Origin: Heliocidaris tuberculata | Lineage: Eukaryota; Echinodermata; Echinoidea; Camarodonta; Echinometridae | Assembly: GCA_025618425.1 (NCBI GenBank) | Contig: CM046851.1 | Coordinates: 8,503,610 to 8,567,609, forward strand | DNA: 64,000 nucleotides | Direction: 5' to 3' | Shown here: positions 11,829-24,400 of the stretch, piece by piece | Layout: each line of letters starts with the position of its first letter | Position numbering within the stretch: the first letter of the stretch is position 1 | Made by a program: the position numbers and the translations under genes | Notes under the pieces: model-generated | Database searches by the model: none | Seen by the model: the letters and a program-made list of their open reading frames with translations, nothing else | Told to the model about the DNA's origin: nothing

Positions 11829-13200
11829 TCTAGGGATGGTGAGGCCTACATCACTTATCTAGAGTAGACTATGCAGCTGCAGAAAGATTCTCAGCTTTTT
11901 CCTCACGAAATAGAAAATAATGCACTGTCATTGTCCTGGTGATATTGTATTGAAATTGTATTGACATAGCAATTGCATGGCACGCCGGTCCGACTGCACT
12001 CCGATCGAAAGCAGGGCTTCTTCAGCACTTCACATGCTTCACCCGGCTAGTGCGCGCTCGCGCCGAGCAAGCGGCGGCATGGACCAGTCCATCCAAAGAA
12101 TCAAAAGCTGAACCAACCATGTCCATGTTCTCAGTCAAGTCTACATTCATATTTCGGCACATATTTCTTGACATTCTCTACATTCCTATGAATTTAAACG
12201 AACAACATCGTATCTAACGTGTATGAAAGCAATATGTTACCTTATAAATCCATGCGAAGAAAGACCAGAAAAGGCAGAGTACGATATGATATGAAGGTTT
12301 TCCTGACTTGAGCGTGTTGTGTTGTGTTGTTGTATTTGTAAAGCTAGTCTTATATGCAGGCCTTAATAGCTTAGAGAGAACACTTTTATCAAAAACAAGA
12401 CGAAAGGATGATACTAATATAAAAATGTTCATCGTATGGATATATAATTTTATGTAATCATTTCTTCATATATCCAGTGTATTGCGCAATGGAAAAAATT
12501 TTGCACTCATTTGAAAAAAACATTTTCAAATAATGAGAGAAAACGTTAGGTCTGAGACTAGATGTCAAACATCACGTGCATCCATCCGGCCCGCCCACCG
12601 AACCCCCCCCCCCCCCCGGCCCCACGGGAGCGCGGCCGCCGACGAACGGAATGTCAACAACCGGTTCATATTGCTTGATAGATGATATATCGGTATCTAC
12701 TTCTGCTCTGCACAATTTGGTGAAAGCTGGTAAATTTCTAAGTTTTTTAGGATTAGGGTTAGGGGGTTAGGACTTAGGGTTTAGGATTTAGGGTTAGCAC
12801 ACTAACTTATACATGTATAGTCAAGGATTGTAATTCCGAACAGATTGTATTACCGTACGTGTAAAGTTAAGCGCCTAAAATGGGTTTTCATACGCGTGGG
12901 ATTACGCGTATGAAAACCACACTATTGAAACAAAGGTTGTGTCTTTTTCCCATAGGTTTCACACGTTCGGAAATACAGTACCTTTTTCAAGGGACCAAAA
13001 CGCCGCGTCGTTGGGAAGGGGTTCACTCGGAAGAGAATATCGTATTAAATCTAGGTTGTCTTTTTAAAATTCCATCAACTTCTTTTTCTGTAGGACTTTG
13101 AACATTCATTATGTAAGTTTGACAGATATTCATATGATATATAATTTGCTATCGTTGATTTTCTGAAAAGGGTTCGGACACTGGATCAACCACCATACAT
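11829..13200. other. Intergenic, with CpG-rich patches and degenerate TTAGGG
   Basis: No gene is recognised. A CpG-richer patch lies at about 11975-12090, a 14-base C run near 12604, a degenerate TTAGGG-like tract at 12747-12797 and a hairpin at 12882-12919 with arms TGGGTTTTCATACGCGT-like around GGGATT. Confidence 0.4.
12747..12797. repeat. Degenerate interstitial telomere-like repeat
   Basis: About eight imperfect TTAGGG units (GGATTAGGGTTAGGG and variants). Related short tracts occur at 15268-15290 and 36655-36700. Confidence 0.6.
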
Positions 13201-13945
13201 ACAAGCTTATCTGAAGATAACCTTGTATTCCAGACTAGCTTTTAAATTTAATTATGTGTGAATAGGCTTCAATAGCTTTTGTGTGTATCACTATCAGCAG
13301 GCCTTTTTCCAGTCTAGATTATTCATACATGAGAGGAAAATAATTATTTAAAATTTCACTATCAATTCTGAATCCCCAAATTTGTAGCACAGTAAGAGTT
13401 GAATTTCTTGAAGAGTCCCTGAATCAGGTAATCTAGCAAATTTAAGAAAATTAAGTCTTGCTTAGTTAGAGCAATTAGCAAGGAGTTATCATAATTCATG
13501 GTTATCACTCCTTGCTTAGAAGTTAGAGCAATTTTGTTGTCTATTCTTGACTTGTCTATTCTTGACAAGTTGTCATACAGTGGAAGTTAGATTGAAAGTG
13601 GGAGGGCATTACAAGACAATCGTCTTACAAGGAGCCCGACAAGACAGGTGAATACAGGTTACTGCTGCAGAATGTTGGACACAGTCCAACATAGGCAAGG
13701 GCCTAGTATGAGCATGATGAGTGGGGTTAGCATGGTTAGGACACTCATGCACAGGCCCTTGCCTATGTAGGACTATGTCCAACATTCACTGTTGCAGCAG
13801 TCAAAAACAGACAACAAAATTGCTCTAAGCAAGATTTAATTTCTTTAAATTTGCTAGATTACCCGATTCAGGGACTCTTCAACTTTTACTGTGCCACAAA
13901 TTTGGGGATTCAGAGTTGAAAGTGAAATTTTAAATAACTATTTTC

Positions 13946-14861
13946 GGTAGGCACTTTTGTTTTGAGGCTAACTTGACGGGAGGCGGAAGTGATTCACGGA
14001 TTCATACGAAAGGTCACCAAATATGAATATTCATTACAGGTCCTACATAATACCATGCATTCCCTATTTGCCATGAATATTCATTAGGTTCTGTGTGTAC
14101 GTTGCATAGGTTATACCTCACTAAGAAGTGAAAAAGAGACCAACAGTGGCGAGTGAAGTTTTGGGAAACTATGGCATTTTAATACAGAAATACATCTCAT
14201 TTTACAAAGAATTGAAAAAGAGGCTTACGTACAAGGAGGTTAGGCGAATGTACAAGGAGGTTTGGGGAAACTAAGGCAGAAATTCTTTGTAAAATAACAT
14301 GCATTTCTCTATCAAGTATCATATGCCTTAGTTTCCCCAAACCTCCTTGTACATTTGCCTCATGCACCTCCTTGTACGTTGGCCTCTTTTTCAATTCTTT
14401 ATAGAATAACATGTATTTCTCTCTCAAATGCCTTAGTTTCCCCAAACCTCCTTGTGCATTTGCCTCATGCACCTCCTTGTACGTTGGCCTCTTTTTCAAT
14501 TCTTTATAGAATAACATGTATTTCTCTCTCAAATGCCTTAGTTTCCCCAAACCTCCTTGTACATTCGCCTCACCTCCTTGTACGTTAGCCTCTTTTTCAA
14601 TTCTTTGTAAAATAAGATGTATTTCTGTATTGAAATGCCTTAGTTTCCCAAAACTTCACTCGCCACACCTCCCTGTTGGTCTCTTTTCACTTCTTAGTGA
14701 GGTATAACCTATGGGTATAACGTACGCACAGAACCTAATGAATATTCATGGTCGAATAGGGAACGCATGGTATGTAGGGCCTGTAATGAATATTCATATT
14801 TGGTGAACTTTCATATGAATTACTTCCGCCTCCCATCAAGTTAGCCTCAAAAGTGCCTTCC
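13946..14861. mobile_element. Long-TIR element with 9-bp target duplication and internal tandem repeat
   Basis: Ends read GGTAGGCACTTTTG and, inverted, GGAAGGCACTTTTG; the direct repeats ACTATTTTC flank it at 13937-13945 and 14862-14870. The arms extend about 300 bp, including TGAATATTCATTA-type blocks. Between them is a tandem array of about 118-bp units (14330-14600) with CTCCTTGTACGTTGGCCTC. A 9-bp duplication with very long inverted repeats is typical of Mutator-like elements; the superfamily is inferred. Short ORFs across the tandem units are not genes. Confidence 0.85.
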
Positions 14862-14883
14862 ACTATTTTCCTCTCATGTACTG

Positions 14884-15126
14884 GGCGCTAATGCACTTTC
14901 GTATCCAGCCCGAATCTATCCTACACCTCAAATATCATGAATATTGCTGTATGAATTCCATTCCTAATAATGAAAACCCTCCTTAGAATATCTGTTTAAA
15001 GAAGGTTTTCATTATTTGGAACGGAATAAAGCAATATTAGAGGTGTGCTACATATGGTACAGCATATTGCTGTGTACACTTTCTAAAACTGGAGATGCGG
15101 GCTCGATACAAAAGTGCATTAGCGCC
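14884..15126. mobile_element. 243-bp MITE with perfect 8-bp target duplication
   Basis: Inverted ends GGCGCTAATGCACTTT are flanked by ATGTACTG at 14876-14883 and 15127-15134. It interrupts the right arm of the larger palindrome. The interior is itself palindromic (GAAAACCCTCCTTAG region versus AAGGTTTTCATTATT). An 8-bp duplication suggests mobilisation by a hAT-type transposase. Confidence 0.85.
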
Positions 15127-15255
15127 ATGTACTGATGTATGAATGATCTAGTCTCTAGACTGGAAAAAGGCCCACTGATACACACAAAAGCTTTTGAAGC
15201 CTATTCACCCGTTAAGCTAATGTGGAGTACAATCTTATCTTCGGATAAGCTTGTA

Positions 15256-16590
15256 CATGTATAAGTGGGTTAGGGTAGGGTTTAGGATCAGGCACTTATA
15301 CATGTACAAGCTTATTTATCTGAAGATAAGCTTGTACATGGTCAGACGGGTATGTGCCTCGCTGACGACCCCCTTTTTCAATGGCCGATCGCCGTTCTCA
15401 AGATACCTGATTTCTTTTAACTGCTGTTCCGAAGACCCTCGGAAATGCAATGCCCTGTAATACTCTGATTCGTTCCCTATAGCCATAAAATGTTGCTCGC
15501 TCTGGATCCTGCGTGCTTCGAAATATACGCATACGGACCTAAAATAAAGGTTGTCAGTTCCCAACACCTAGCTTTTTGCTGCTGTTAGATATGCAGTTCC
15601 CAAGACCCTATTTTTCACTTGGCTGGTGAGTTCCATGGTTTTCAAGACCCTGTATTTTGCCCTTTAAGTCCGTTTTTTAGACACCCGGTTTCGAGGGCGG
15701 CTGCGACACGCCCCCATCTGAAAAAATTTGAGTGACCTATATCACGAGTATGCCACTTAGTTTAGACCATGTACTGATGAAGACAGAAATAACTGTCTGG
15801 TCTAAGGAATTCTTTAATAATTAAGATAGCATTTATCAACCATGTCAACATTTTTTATCATCATACACATTGAGAAGCATAGGTGTAGCCAGGGGGGCAC
15901 AAGGGGGCCATGGCCCCCCCCCTATTCAGCCCCTAAAAAAAAAAAAAGCGAGAGCGAAAAAGCGGGAAGTGAGAGAAAAAGCCTGAAAAGGCGCTACGTG
16001 CCGTTATCTTTCAATCAAAATTTGATGAACGTTAAAGTTTTCGCTCTTCACGCGGGAAGGGGGAAATAACTCCCCCCCCCCCCCCCCGTTACATACAGTG
16101 CAGCATTGCGTCCAAATAATTGAAAAGCAGTCCGGGCATCGAACTAACTTTCCGCCTAAAAAAGATGCTACGAGCCGTTATCTTTCTCTCAAATTTGCCA
16201 TAAAACGTCAGAGCTTTCGCGCTTCACAGTTGGATCCTTCATGTCTGCCCCCCCCCCCCCCCCTCATTGAAAAATCCTGGCTATACTCCAGTGTTGAGGT
16301 TGAGAAGTGTCATTTCTTTTGAAAAATCCCCATATCATTCCTACATATGGCCTTTGTTGTGTCTTGGTGATCAAAAAACTCCCCCCTCCCTGCACCCACT
16401 CCCGCTTCGCTTGCTTATATAACACCAATTTTCTCACAACGGCCCCCCCCCCCCCAAAAAAAAAGAAATCCTGGCTACGCGGTTGGATCCTTCACATCTG
16501 CCCCCCCCCCCCCCCCCCATTGAAAAATTCTGGCTATTCTGTTGAGAAGTGTCATTTTTATTGAAAAATCCCCCATATCATTCCTACATA
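15256..16590. other. Intergenic repeats with poly-C tracts
   Basis: No gene is recognised. On the minus strand 15360-15720 holds degenerate units resembling GGGTCTTGGGAACTG. From 15883, element-end-like sequence (GTGTAGCCAGGGGGGC) is followed by four long C runs (16074, 16247, 16441, 16501), with the motif TTGAAAAATCC and CATATCATTCCTACATATGG duplicated at about 16320 and 16560. ORFs through the C runs are not credible. Confidence 0.45.
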
Positions 16591-16616
16591 TGGTGTGTGT
16601 GTGTGTGTGTGTGTAT

Positions 16617-16787
16617 TTGGGTTTTTACAGATGTTATCAATCAGATATGATTATTTACGTCTGGGGACCGACCTTTAACGTCACCATCCGAAAGACGTGA
16701 CTCAGTCTCGAACCTGGGTCCGCTGAATCAGTTTATAACTTCCACTGTTAGCTGGATTACAGGCGCACGCCACAACGCCTTTGCTGT
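16617..16787 (-). repeat. SINE with 7SL-like head (copy 1)
   Basis: Read on the minus strand it begins near 16787 with GTGGCGTGCGCCTGTAATCC followed by AGCTAA, which resembles the 5' Alu domain of 7SL RNA. A pol III B-box-like GGTTCGAGACT lies at about 16715. The body continues with GTCTTTCGGATGGTGACG and ends in TCTGTAAAAACCC beside a TG microsatellite at 16592-16614. A second, head-truncated copy is at 40331-40490. No target duplication was defined. Confidence 0.7.
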
Positions 16788-17119
16788 ATCTTGGTGATCA
16801 AAAAATTCACCCTGTTCATGTGATCGTAGTCTAAACATGGTAAACTTGTTTAATGGTCTTGCTTGTATCATGATATAACCTCGCATTTGTCATGTTGTGT
16901 GAGTGGGTCTTGCTGGTGATGGTGATGAACTGTAATGTTGGGATTTGACCTTTTGTTACCTTTTTTTAATCATATTCTAAATTGGAATTCTGAGAGGAAT
17001 TTTAGAATACTGAATAGGTCTAACAGTATGTTAGACCCTATTTTTTTTAGGAGCAACAATTAATACTTCTCTGTAGAAAGTAGTAAAAATGTATAAGTGA
17101 AGTAAATGTAGCCACAAGG

Positions 17120-17175
17120 GCTTGATGTTTTATAAAATATGACATGGAATTGTCATATTTTATAAAACATCAAGC
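17120..17175. repeat. Perfect 25-bp-arm hairpin
   Basis: Two exactly complementary 25-base arms, beginning GCTTGATGTTTTATAAAATA, surround a 6-base loop TGGAAT. It lies about 360 bp upstream of the EF-hand/death-domain start codon. It may be a tiny palindromic element or a transcribed hairpin. Confidence 0.75.
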
Positions 17176-17535
17176 CTGATGCTAAGTAAATGGATGAATA
17201 AACAAATCCATGATCCTGATAGAAAGTATTTGATATGAGAATGCATGCCTGGTACACAAAGCAATGGCAGTGCATGGAAACTTTTTATACTGAGCATCAT
17301 GAAGCGGGTCATTTCAACAAAGATGTATGTATAACTAGTGGTGGATAGTCCTTATTAGACTAAGTCTAGTTAACTCAATAATGCATTCTTTAATTCATGG
17401 TTCAATTCATTAATTTTCAGATGGAGCGATCATCAATCAAGACGTAAGAGCTATCTAGCTGGTAGATTGATAACGACAACGGCACCTAAACATCCCAGTC
17501 TTACGAAGTGAGCAGTAGCCAATCCTAGGGCTAGG

Positions 17536-18446
17536 ATGGGTGTGGTCGCGTCTAACTTTCAGGGGAACGATGGAGGGATTGTTTCTGAAATGGTCCAGCC
17601 ATCAAGTGACCGGTGGATCTCCAAGCATGCAGAAGCTTGCAAGAGTAAGACATCACCAGTTTTGTCTTTTCAGTTTAGACGATCAAGGGTTGATTCCCTC
17701 CCCCCCCCCTTTCTCCCTCTGCTTGACTTACTCATTCTTTCTGTGTTTTTTTATCTATCACATGATGAAGGATGATTATTTTTAAGTGACTTGCAAGATG
17801 CTATGTATCAAGTCTGCAGTTAGAGTCGACTTGATTGTTCCTAACGGATAAAAATGCAGCATTCAGAAATGTGTAAAACAATTTTTAGATTCCTCATGCT
17901 ATACATCATGTAGATCTACATGTAGCTATATACTCTTTGATTTTGCATTAAATAAAGCATTTTAAAGTTCTTTTGCTGGAGCAAATCATACCCTTTTGAG
18001 TTCATTGATCCTTTCCAAAGATGATTAAAAATTCATTTGTTGCTGTTGGTGCAGCACTCCACAAATTCTTCTAACAACTTTCTGCAATCCAGACTATCCA
18101 GTGCAAATTTCTGAAATAATTTCTTCATTTTTTTCTTCCTGTTTTCTTTTTTTTACAAATAAATTATATTCAGTGACAGATGCTCAAGTGAAGAAGATGT
18201 GGGATGCATTCCAGAAGCTTGGATGCGGGACTAATGGGGAGCTATCAGAGTCAACCATCAAGTCTCTGAGCACAGTGACAGACAGTACTAGCGAGAGCAT
18301 TTTCATAGACAAGGTGACTATTAGTGGACCTACGTATGCTAGTGGCATAGCCAACATCTAACCATTGAGGGGGGGGGGGGGGGGGGGGGGGGAATGTTTT
18401 TTCCTTGGTGGATGAAGTGAGAGAGGACAAGATCATCAAGTGAGGG

Positions 18447-18488
<42 letters not shown>

Positions 18489-21400
18489 AGGGGTTGTATC
18501 ATGTTTCATGTTGCTTCCCCCCCTCCCCCCCCCCCCCTTCCCTTTTTTATTTCTCCCTTTTTGTTGCCTTTCAATTTTTGCCCCCTCCACCTAGAATTAC
18601 AAACTGGTCCTATGCTCCGTACACTAACCTTGACCTAAACCTATCACTTACCCTAAACTGATACCAACCCTAAAACTAACCATTATTATTCTGTAGTCCT
18701 GTGGCTATGTATAGGATAAATGGGATTAACCAACAAGGTAAGTGTTGAATAATCAATACATCTACACCTGGAGTGGTCAGAGCCTGATCGGTTAAGAGTG
18801 AGCATTGGGGTAAAAATTTAATTTTCAGATTTTTATGATGAAATCACTTTCAGGTTTTTCATTAATATCTAAAGTTACTAAAATTCATGTTTGTTTAATT
18901 GACAAGGTCCGGAAAGTCATTGGATTGGCCCATTTTTCAACAGGGGTGATGAAAACTAATGTCACGGACGGACATTTTCTAGAAAGATTGATTTGGTCCT
19001 AGTTTAACACTCTCTAAACTTTCTTAAGTTTTGTTAGCAAATAATTATAGATCAAACACCATTCCATTGAAAACCCAAAAATATTTGAAAATATTTGTAC
19101 AGAAATGGCTGTGCCGCAGGGTCATTCACATCTTGATGCAAATTTGTCCGTCCGTGACAGAAAAAATTTGTAAAAGTTTTTTTTTTCCATTGGTTAGGCA
19201 AAAGTGAAAACAAAAACCATACTGAGCTATCTCACTAGCTAGAGACCTATACCATGTATGAATAAAACCTTGATCAATTAAATATACATATACTAAAAAC
19301 GAATTTGAAAATTGTCACGGACGGACACTAATTTTGTCACAGACGGACAATGCAATATACTGAAATGGTAAATGCTGTGAGATTTCAAATTCAATGAATT
19401 ATTTAATTGTATATTGGTTCATGGAACATATTTCATCCAAAATATCACGTACAGTGAAACCTGTCTATAAAGACCGCTCAAGACAGACAAGAAAAGCTGT
19501 CTTTACGTACAGGTTCCTTTGATACATGATTTAATGAGAAACAGTTTTAAAGGGAAACAAAAATTGTGGTCTTTATAGACAGGTAGTCTTTCTATACAGG
19601 TGGTTGCTAAAGTAGGTTGGACTGTATATGGTATTGTGATCCCCCATATGAATGCAAAAATTACCCCCCACCCCGCCCCAATTTTTTTTCTTTTTCAAGC
19701 TAATAAATGTCATAAAAACCTAATGATTTTGCTATGGCTCTAATGGGAGCCAGCGTGCATTGTCAGTCTGCAAAAGACATCTATTACAGGTGTTTACAGA
19801 AGATGAATACTTATTTTCTTACTTATTTATTTATTAATATTATTATTGCTATTATTGTAGCTGATATTTTTGGTCATCAGCAACGTGTAAAAGTTTTAGA
19901 TTCAACATTAATACTGAAGCTTGATCAATATTCAAATTAAATTACAAGTTGTGCTTGAAAATTATAAACATTGCAGGTCAGATGTGGTATCAGACCACAG
20001 GAGCCATGTTTGGACTCTATTTTGTAAGAATGCTTTGAATTAGTTGTAACGTTTGAGACAGATACAGATTCTTTGTAGTTCAGGATTTTACACAGCCGAC
20101 AATTCAAAAAAAAATGTAATCACATAACATAAGAAGAAACCTTTTTAGATACTACATATAATTTCAAATGCTTATAACTGCATTAGTTGCATCAACCCTG
20201 AAACAGTTTTTTTATGGGGAAGGGGGTCAGAAAGTTATAATATATGACTTACACTAGTCGTGTTGGGCAATCCCTCAACTAACAGGACATAATTAGGCTC
20301 TATGGGCTTTATACACTCAACTGTTGCTATTAGGGCCTTTGTCCAGAAAGCCAACATTGTTCTTAAAGTGATAGAGACATTACTGAAAAAGTAAACTATA
20401 TGAGAAAGATTTAGACAATGATCTGCATTTCATGATTTGGTTTTCACCCTCTTAAACGGAACTGCTGAAAAATATGAGATGTTATAAAGAGTACTGGTAT
20501 GTGATGTTGTAAACCAAATGAGAAATGTTACTTCCTATATATGATAATGATCAATCACACATAATCCTATTTCTATATTACCTCTATGTTTGAAACAAAA
20601 TATATGACTTTGAGCTGTAAAGTAAATTAAAATACTAAATAATGATGCTTGATTTCAGTTCACCTACATTACTGTAATGTAAAGGGTTATATTTTGAAAG
20701 CTGACATCACATTCTTCTCAACATGTTCATTTTGGTCTGTAGCATATATTGTACACTACATGCACTTGTACATTGTATATACACTACAATACAGGCATCC
20801 ACTTTTGACACAGATTCCACTTAAAAACTAAGTTTTTTCGAGCTAAGTTTTGCTTAATAGTGGAATAAAATTAATTTCAAACAAAAAGTTGAAAGCAAGA
20901 AGTATGTATGTGCGATTTTAGATAGGAACACATGCAGTTTTTAATCTAATGTCCGTCCGTGACACTCAAAATGTCCGTCCGTGACACCCAAATGTCCGTC
21001 CGTGACAAAAAGTTTTCGGACCTCTAGCAAAAGTTACAGCTTGCTTTCAAATTCTATGTATGTGACAGGGAAGTCAATTTACTTGACTAACATTTGCAAT
21101 CAAAAAACTTTGTCAGTGACAGTTTGTTTAGATAGAAAAGACAAAAGATTACCGATAAGTCAAGAAACCCATTTCTATCTTGTCCGTCCGTGACATTGAA
21201 TATTTAATGGATTCTATTTTTAGTAGGTAACCATGGCAACCAAATTTTATCATCATTTAGCACCTTCAGTGGTACCCTTCACAATGAAACATAAAACAGC
21301 TCAACACATCTCATAACTTATTTTTTACAGGCCTTCAAACTTTCAAAATTTGTCAAATGTCCGTCCGTGACTAACCGATCAGGCTCGTCAGGAAAGCTAT

Positions 21401-24400
21401 GGTTGAGGTCTGAAGGTTAGTTAGTACCATTTTAATTAGTTTGTTTATACACCTATTGACACACTTTGGATCTGGACACCTGCCATAAGGTCCTTCTCAA
21501 GTGGGTAATATGGTAAAACTAATATTGATCATTATACTCCAGTGTGGTGTCAAAGTGTCATATTGTGTTCTGGTTGATAACGTTGAGGGAATATGGCATA
21601 AACTTGGTTCCTAGTGATATCAAGGATTGGTATCCACCTTGCCAAGGACAGCATATATCAAAATTATGAAGATTATCTCTCTAATCTCAGAAAAACTCAA
21701 TTTGGGAGATGTATGTTACCCAAAGGTTACATACTGTTGTTTATGGCCTCAGGGTTATGAAATGACTTAAACATCACCAACATGGCCTTCCAGAGCACTC
21801 TGATTGAAAAGGGGGCCAAAGGATGAGGGTAAACCCTCCCTCAGGCAGCGCAACAGGGAAGTTCTCTCCAGGAAGGGTGCCTTACTTCATTGTAGGCACA
21901 GAATTTTCATGGGAAAATTACTGGAAATATCAATTACATAGTCCTGTCATTATAAGACTACAACTGCACCACCTGTAGATGCGAAATCTGCTTTAAATGT
22001 AAAGAACCCCTGAAGATCAGATGAAGGCATGTCTGGACAACATTCTCAAGGAGATTTGGAGCCATTGAGCAGTTGGACACCAGGCATTGGCCTGATATCC
22101 CAGTAGAGACCTCCAGAAGCCTTGTGACAGTGTCAGTAAAGTGTTCATGAGAAGGACTGGATTCATACTGATCGAAAAAGTCAGTAAATCACCAGGGGTA
22201 TGAATAATTTTGAACATCCCCAAATTTGGATAACTCACCTTTTCTATTGTTCCGCAATTGAGGTGAAATGAGAAATGGCATTCATTTGTAGATAATAACT
22301 AAATGTATTCAGCTAATATGCAAGTAACTTCAGTTTCCCTTTCATTTTCAGGAAAAATGAAAAAAAAAAAAACAAAAAAAAATCCATTTTCCGAGGGGTA
22401 TGAATTATTCTGAATACAGCTGTACATAGCACATTACTGTACTTGAATACTTCAATGAGCTTTACAATTTTATCATTAATATGATTATATTCTGTGGTTT
22501 ATGCTGGAAATTCAGTGGTTTATACTTACTACTAGATCATACAAAATTTCTAGTCCCTGGTTCATGAATTGTTTCCTTTCTCTCCCACAAATTACAGATA
22601 CTGAAGCAGTTTCCAAAGACAGAGAATGGAGGTTTGTCTTTCCAAACATACTGCAATGCAACCAAGTGGTTTAGCAATAGCAACATAGAGACCAGAGTAA
22701 GAGGTAAAAAGCTTTTGCTGAATATTTTTCTCCAAAAGCGACATGAGATCAGTTTCTGTCAGCTCCGGGAAGCTCTGTCAGTTCACTTCAGACATTAGAA
22801 GAATGTATACACACATTTGGCTGATTTGATTTGTGAGATCCTTTCTAAAATAGACGATTCTCAAGTGATTTAGGATATTGGACATAGGCATCGACATTTA
22901 TCAAGTCTCTGTTTTAGAAAAAGTAAGATAAAAATTAGTGCTGCAAGTTGACCGCTATGTTCGGGTTCGGTTCGGTTTGCAAAGTTCGGCATTTTTTCCC
23001 CGAACTTTGGTTCGGTTTGGGGTTCGGCAATATAATAGCGGAGGTTAAAAAAAGAGGGCAATCCAGATCAAAAGCTTTGCCGTGCTCACGTGGTCCCTGT
23101 CACATTCTTCCTGCCTTCAACCCACAACTCTCCTGGGAAACATTAATTAGTCTAGAGAACATTGTTGACACATATCATTCATCAGACCCATTACTCTCGC
23201 TGTGCTGAGCTGATAAATCCGTACCAATACGCAGTACGCACGATCACTCGTTTGTACTCTTATCATGCACGCCATATGCATATCGTAACTCTCTCTCTCT
23301 CTCTCTCTTTCTCTCTCTTTGTTCACGTGACAAAGCTCAACTTCCTAGCTAGCCAATCGGAGAAAGCGCGCTGTGCGTGACTTGCATCATGTAGCTTCAT
23401 GCTTACATCGTAGAATACGTACGAGCATGAAGCTGTGTATACGAGATTACAAGTTTGCTGCAGAGTTGACAGTGAGTGAAGTACTGTAACTGGCCAATCA
23501 TATTTTTAAAACCGTAAACATCAATATTCATGAGCGCATAGCCATGTGTAGCTGGCTTCTCTGTGTATGACTATGCACGAATAAGAGCATGTGCAGAGTG
23601 GTATTCCGGCAATTCTGTTGGTTGGTCAGATTTTACTGCACAGCCATGTTTTTTTCCACGTTCAGATGTAAACGTGGGGCCATTGTTTCACGATCAGGCG
23701 TGTACCGTGTGATACAAGTGAGGTCTGTGAGGATCTTCGTACTTGTTGATGTGAATGTGATAAGAAAAAAATGCAGATTAGCTGGAATAACGTGTGGAGA
23801 TAAGAAAAAAACAAAACCGCTGACTGCAGTAATCCCTTGTTTTGCCCCTTCCAATTTCCAAACTGATTTGACTCGGCGAACTGAGACATAATGTTTTGTC
23901 GTGTTTTTTTTTACCTCCCGGAAACCACTACCAGGAGTTCTCTCTTTTTGTTCTTCCAAGGACGCAAAAAAAAGACTTCATTTTCGTTCTCTGATGTGGA
24001 AGAAATTTTGGATTTTGAAAGGCAAAAAAGACTAAGAAGTAAACTGGGAATAAGTTTATATAGAATAAGCAGAAATAACATGAAAATTCAGTATAAAAAT
24101 GACAAAATAAATTGCTTTCAATAACACTAAAATTTACTGTGCCGAACACCCAAAACCAGGCCTTTGAGTTCGGTTCGGAAGTGCCATGTTCGGCAAAATT
24201 TGGTTCAGTTCGGCGGTTCGGCTACAGCACTAATAAAAATCCTGAAGTGGTACTCCTGTACATCTCAAAAATGATGTGGGACTGAGCAACACTCAATATT
24301 TGTTTTATCTGAGGGCTCTTTTGCACATAAAATTAGTATACCGGTACGTACATGTATGATTGTATGACACATGCTCTGCATTCAATTTTGTCGAATATAA

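Larger units (their letters stand above)
13201..15255. mobile_element. Large palindromic element containing two younger insertions (family C)
   Basis: The left arm (13201-13690) starts ACAAGCTTATCTGAAGATAA and includes CCAGTCTAGAT and CAGGGACTCTTCAA-type segments. The right arm reads back as its complement in 13760-13945, 14871-14883 and 15135-15255. The loop is near 13690-13790. Without the insertions at 13946-14861 and 14884-15126 the element is about 0.88 kb. A rearranged relative fills 40565-41325 in the NACHO gene intron. No ORF. Confidence 0.8.

Noticed and set aside
17540..17785. Alternative exon 1 frame with EF-like sequence
   Set aside because: It would join exon 2 out of phase and stop immediately.
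23589..24149. Several overlapping ORFs on both strands
   Set aside because: They lie inside the hAT-like element and have no transposase or host-gene motifs.
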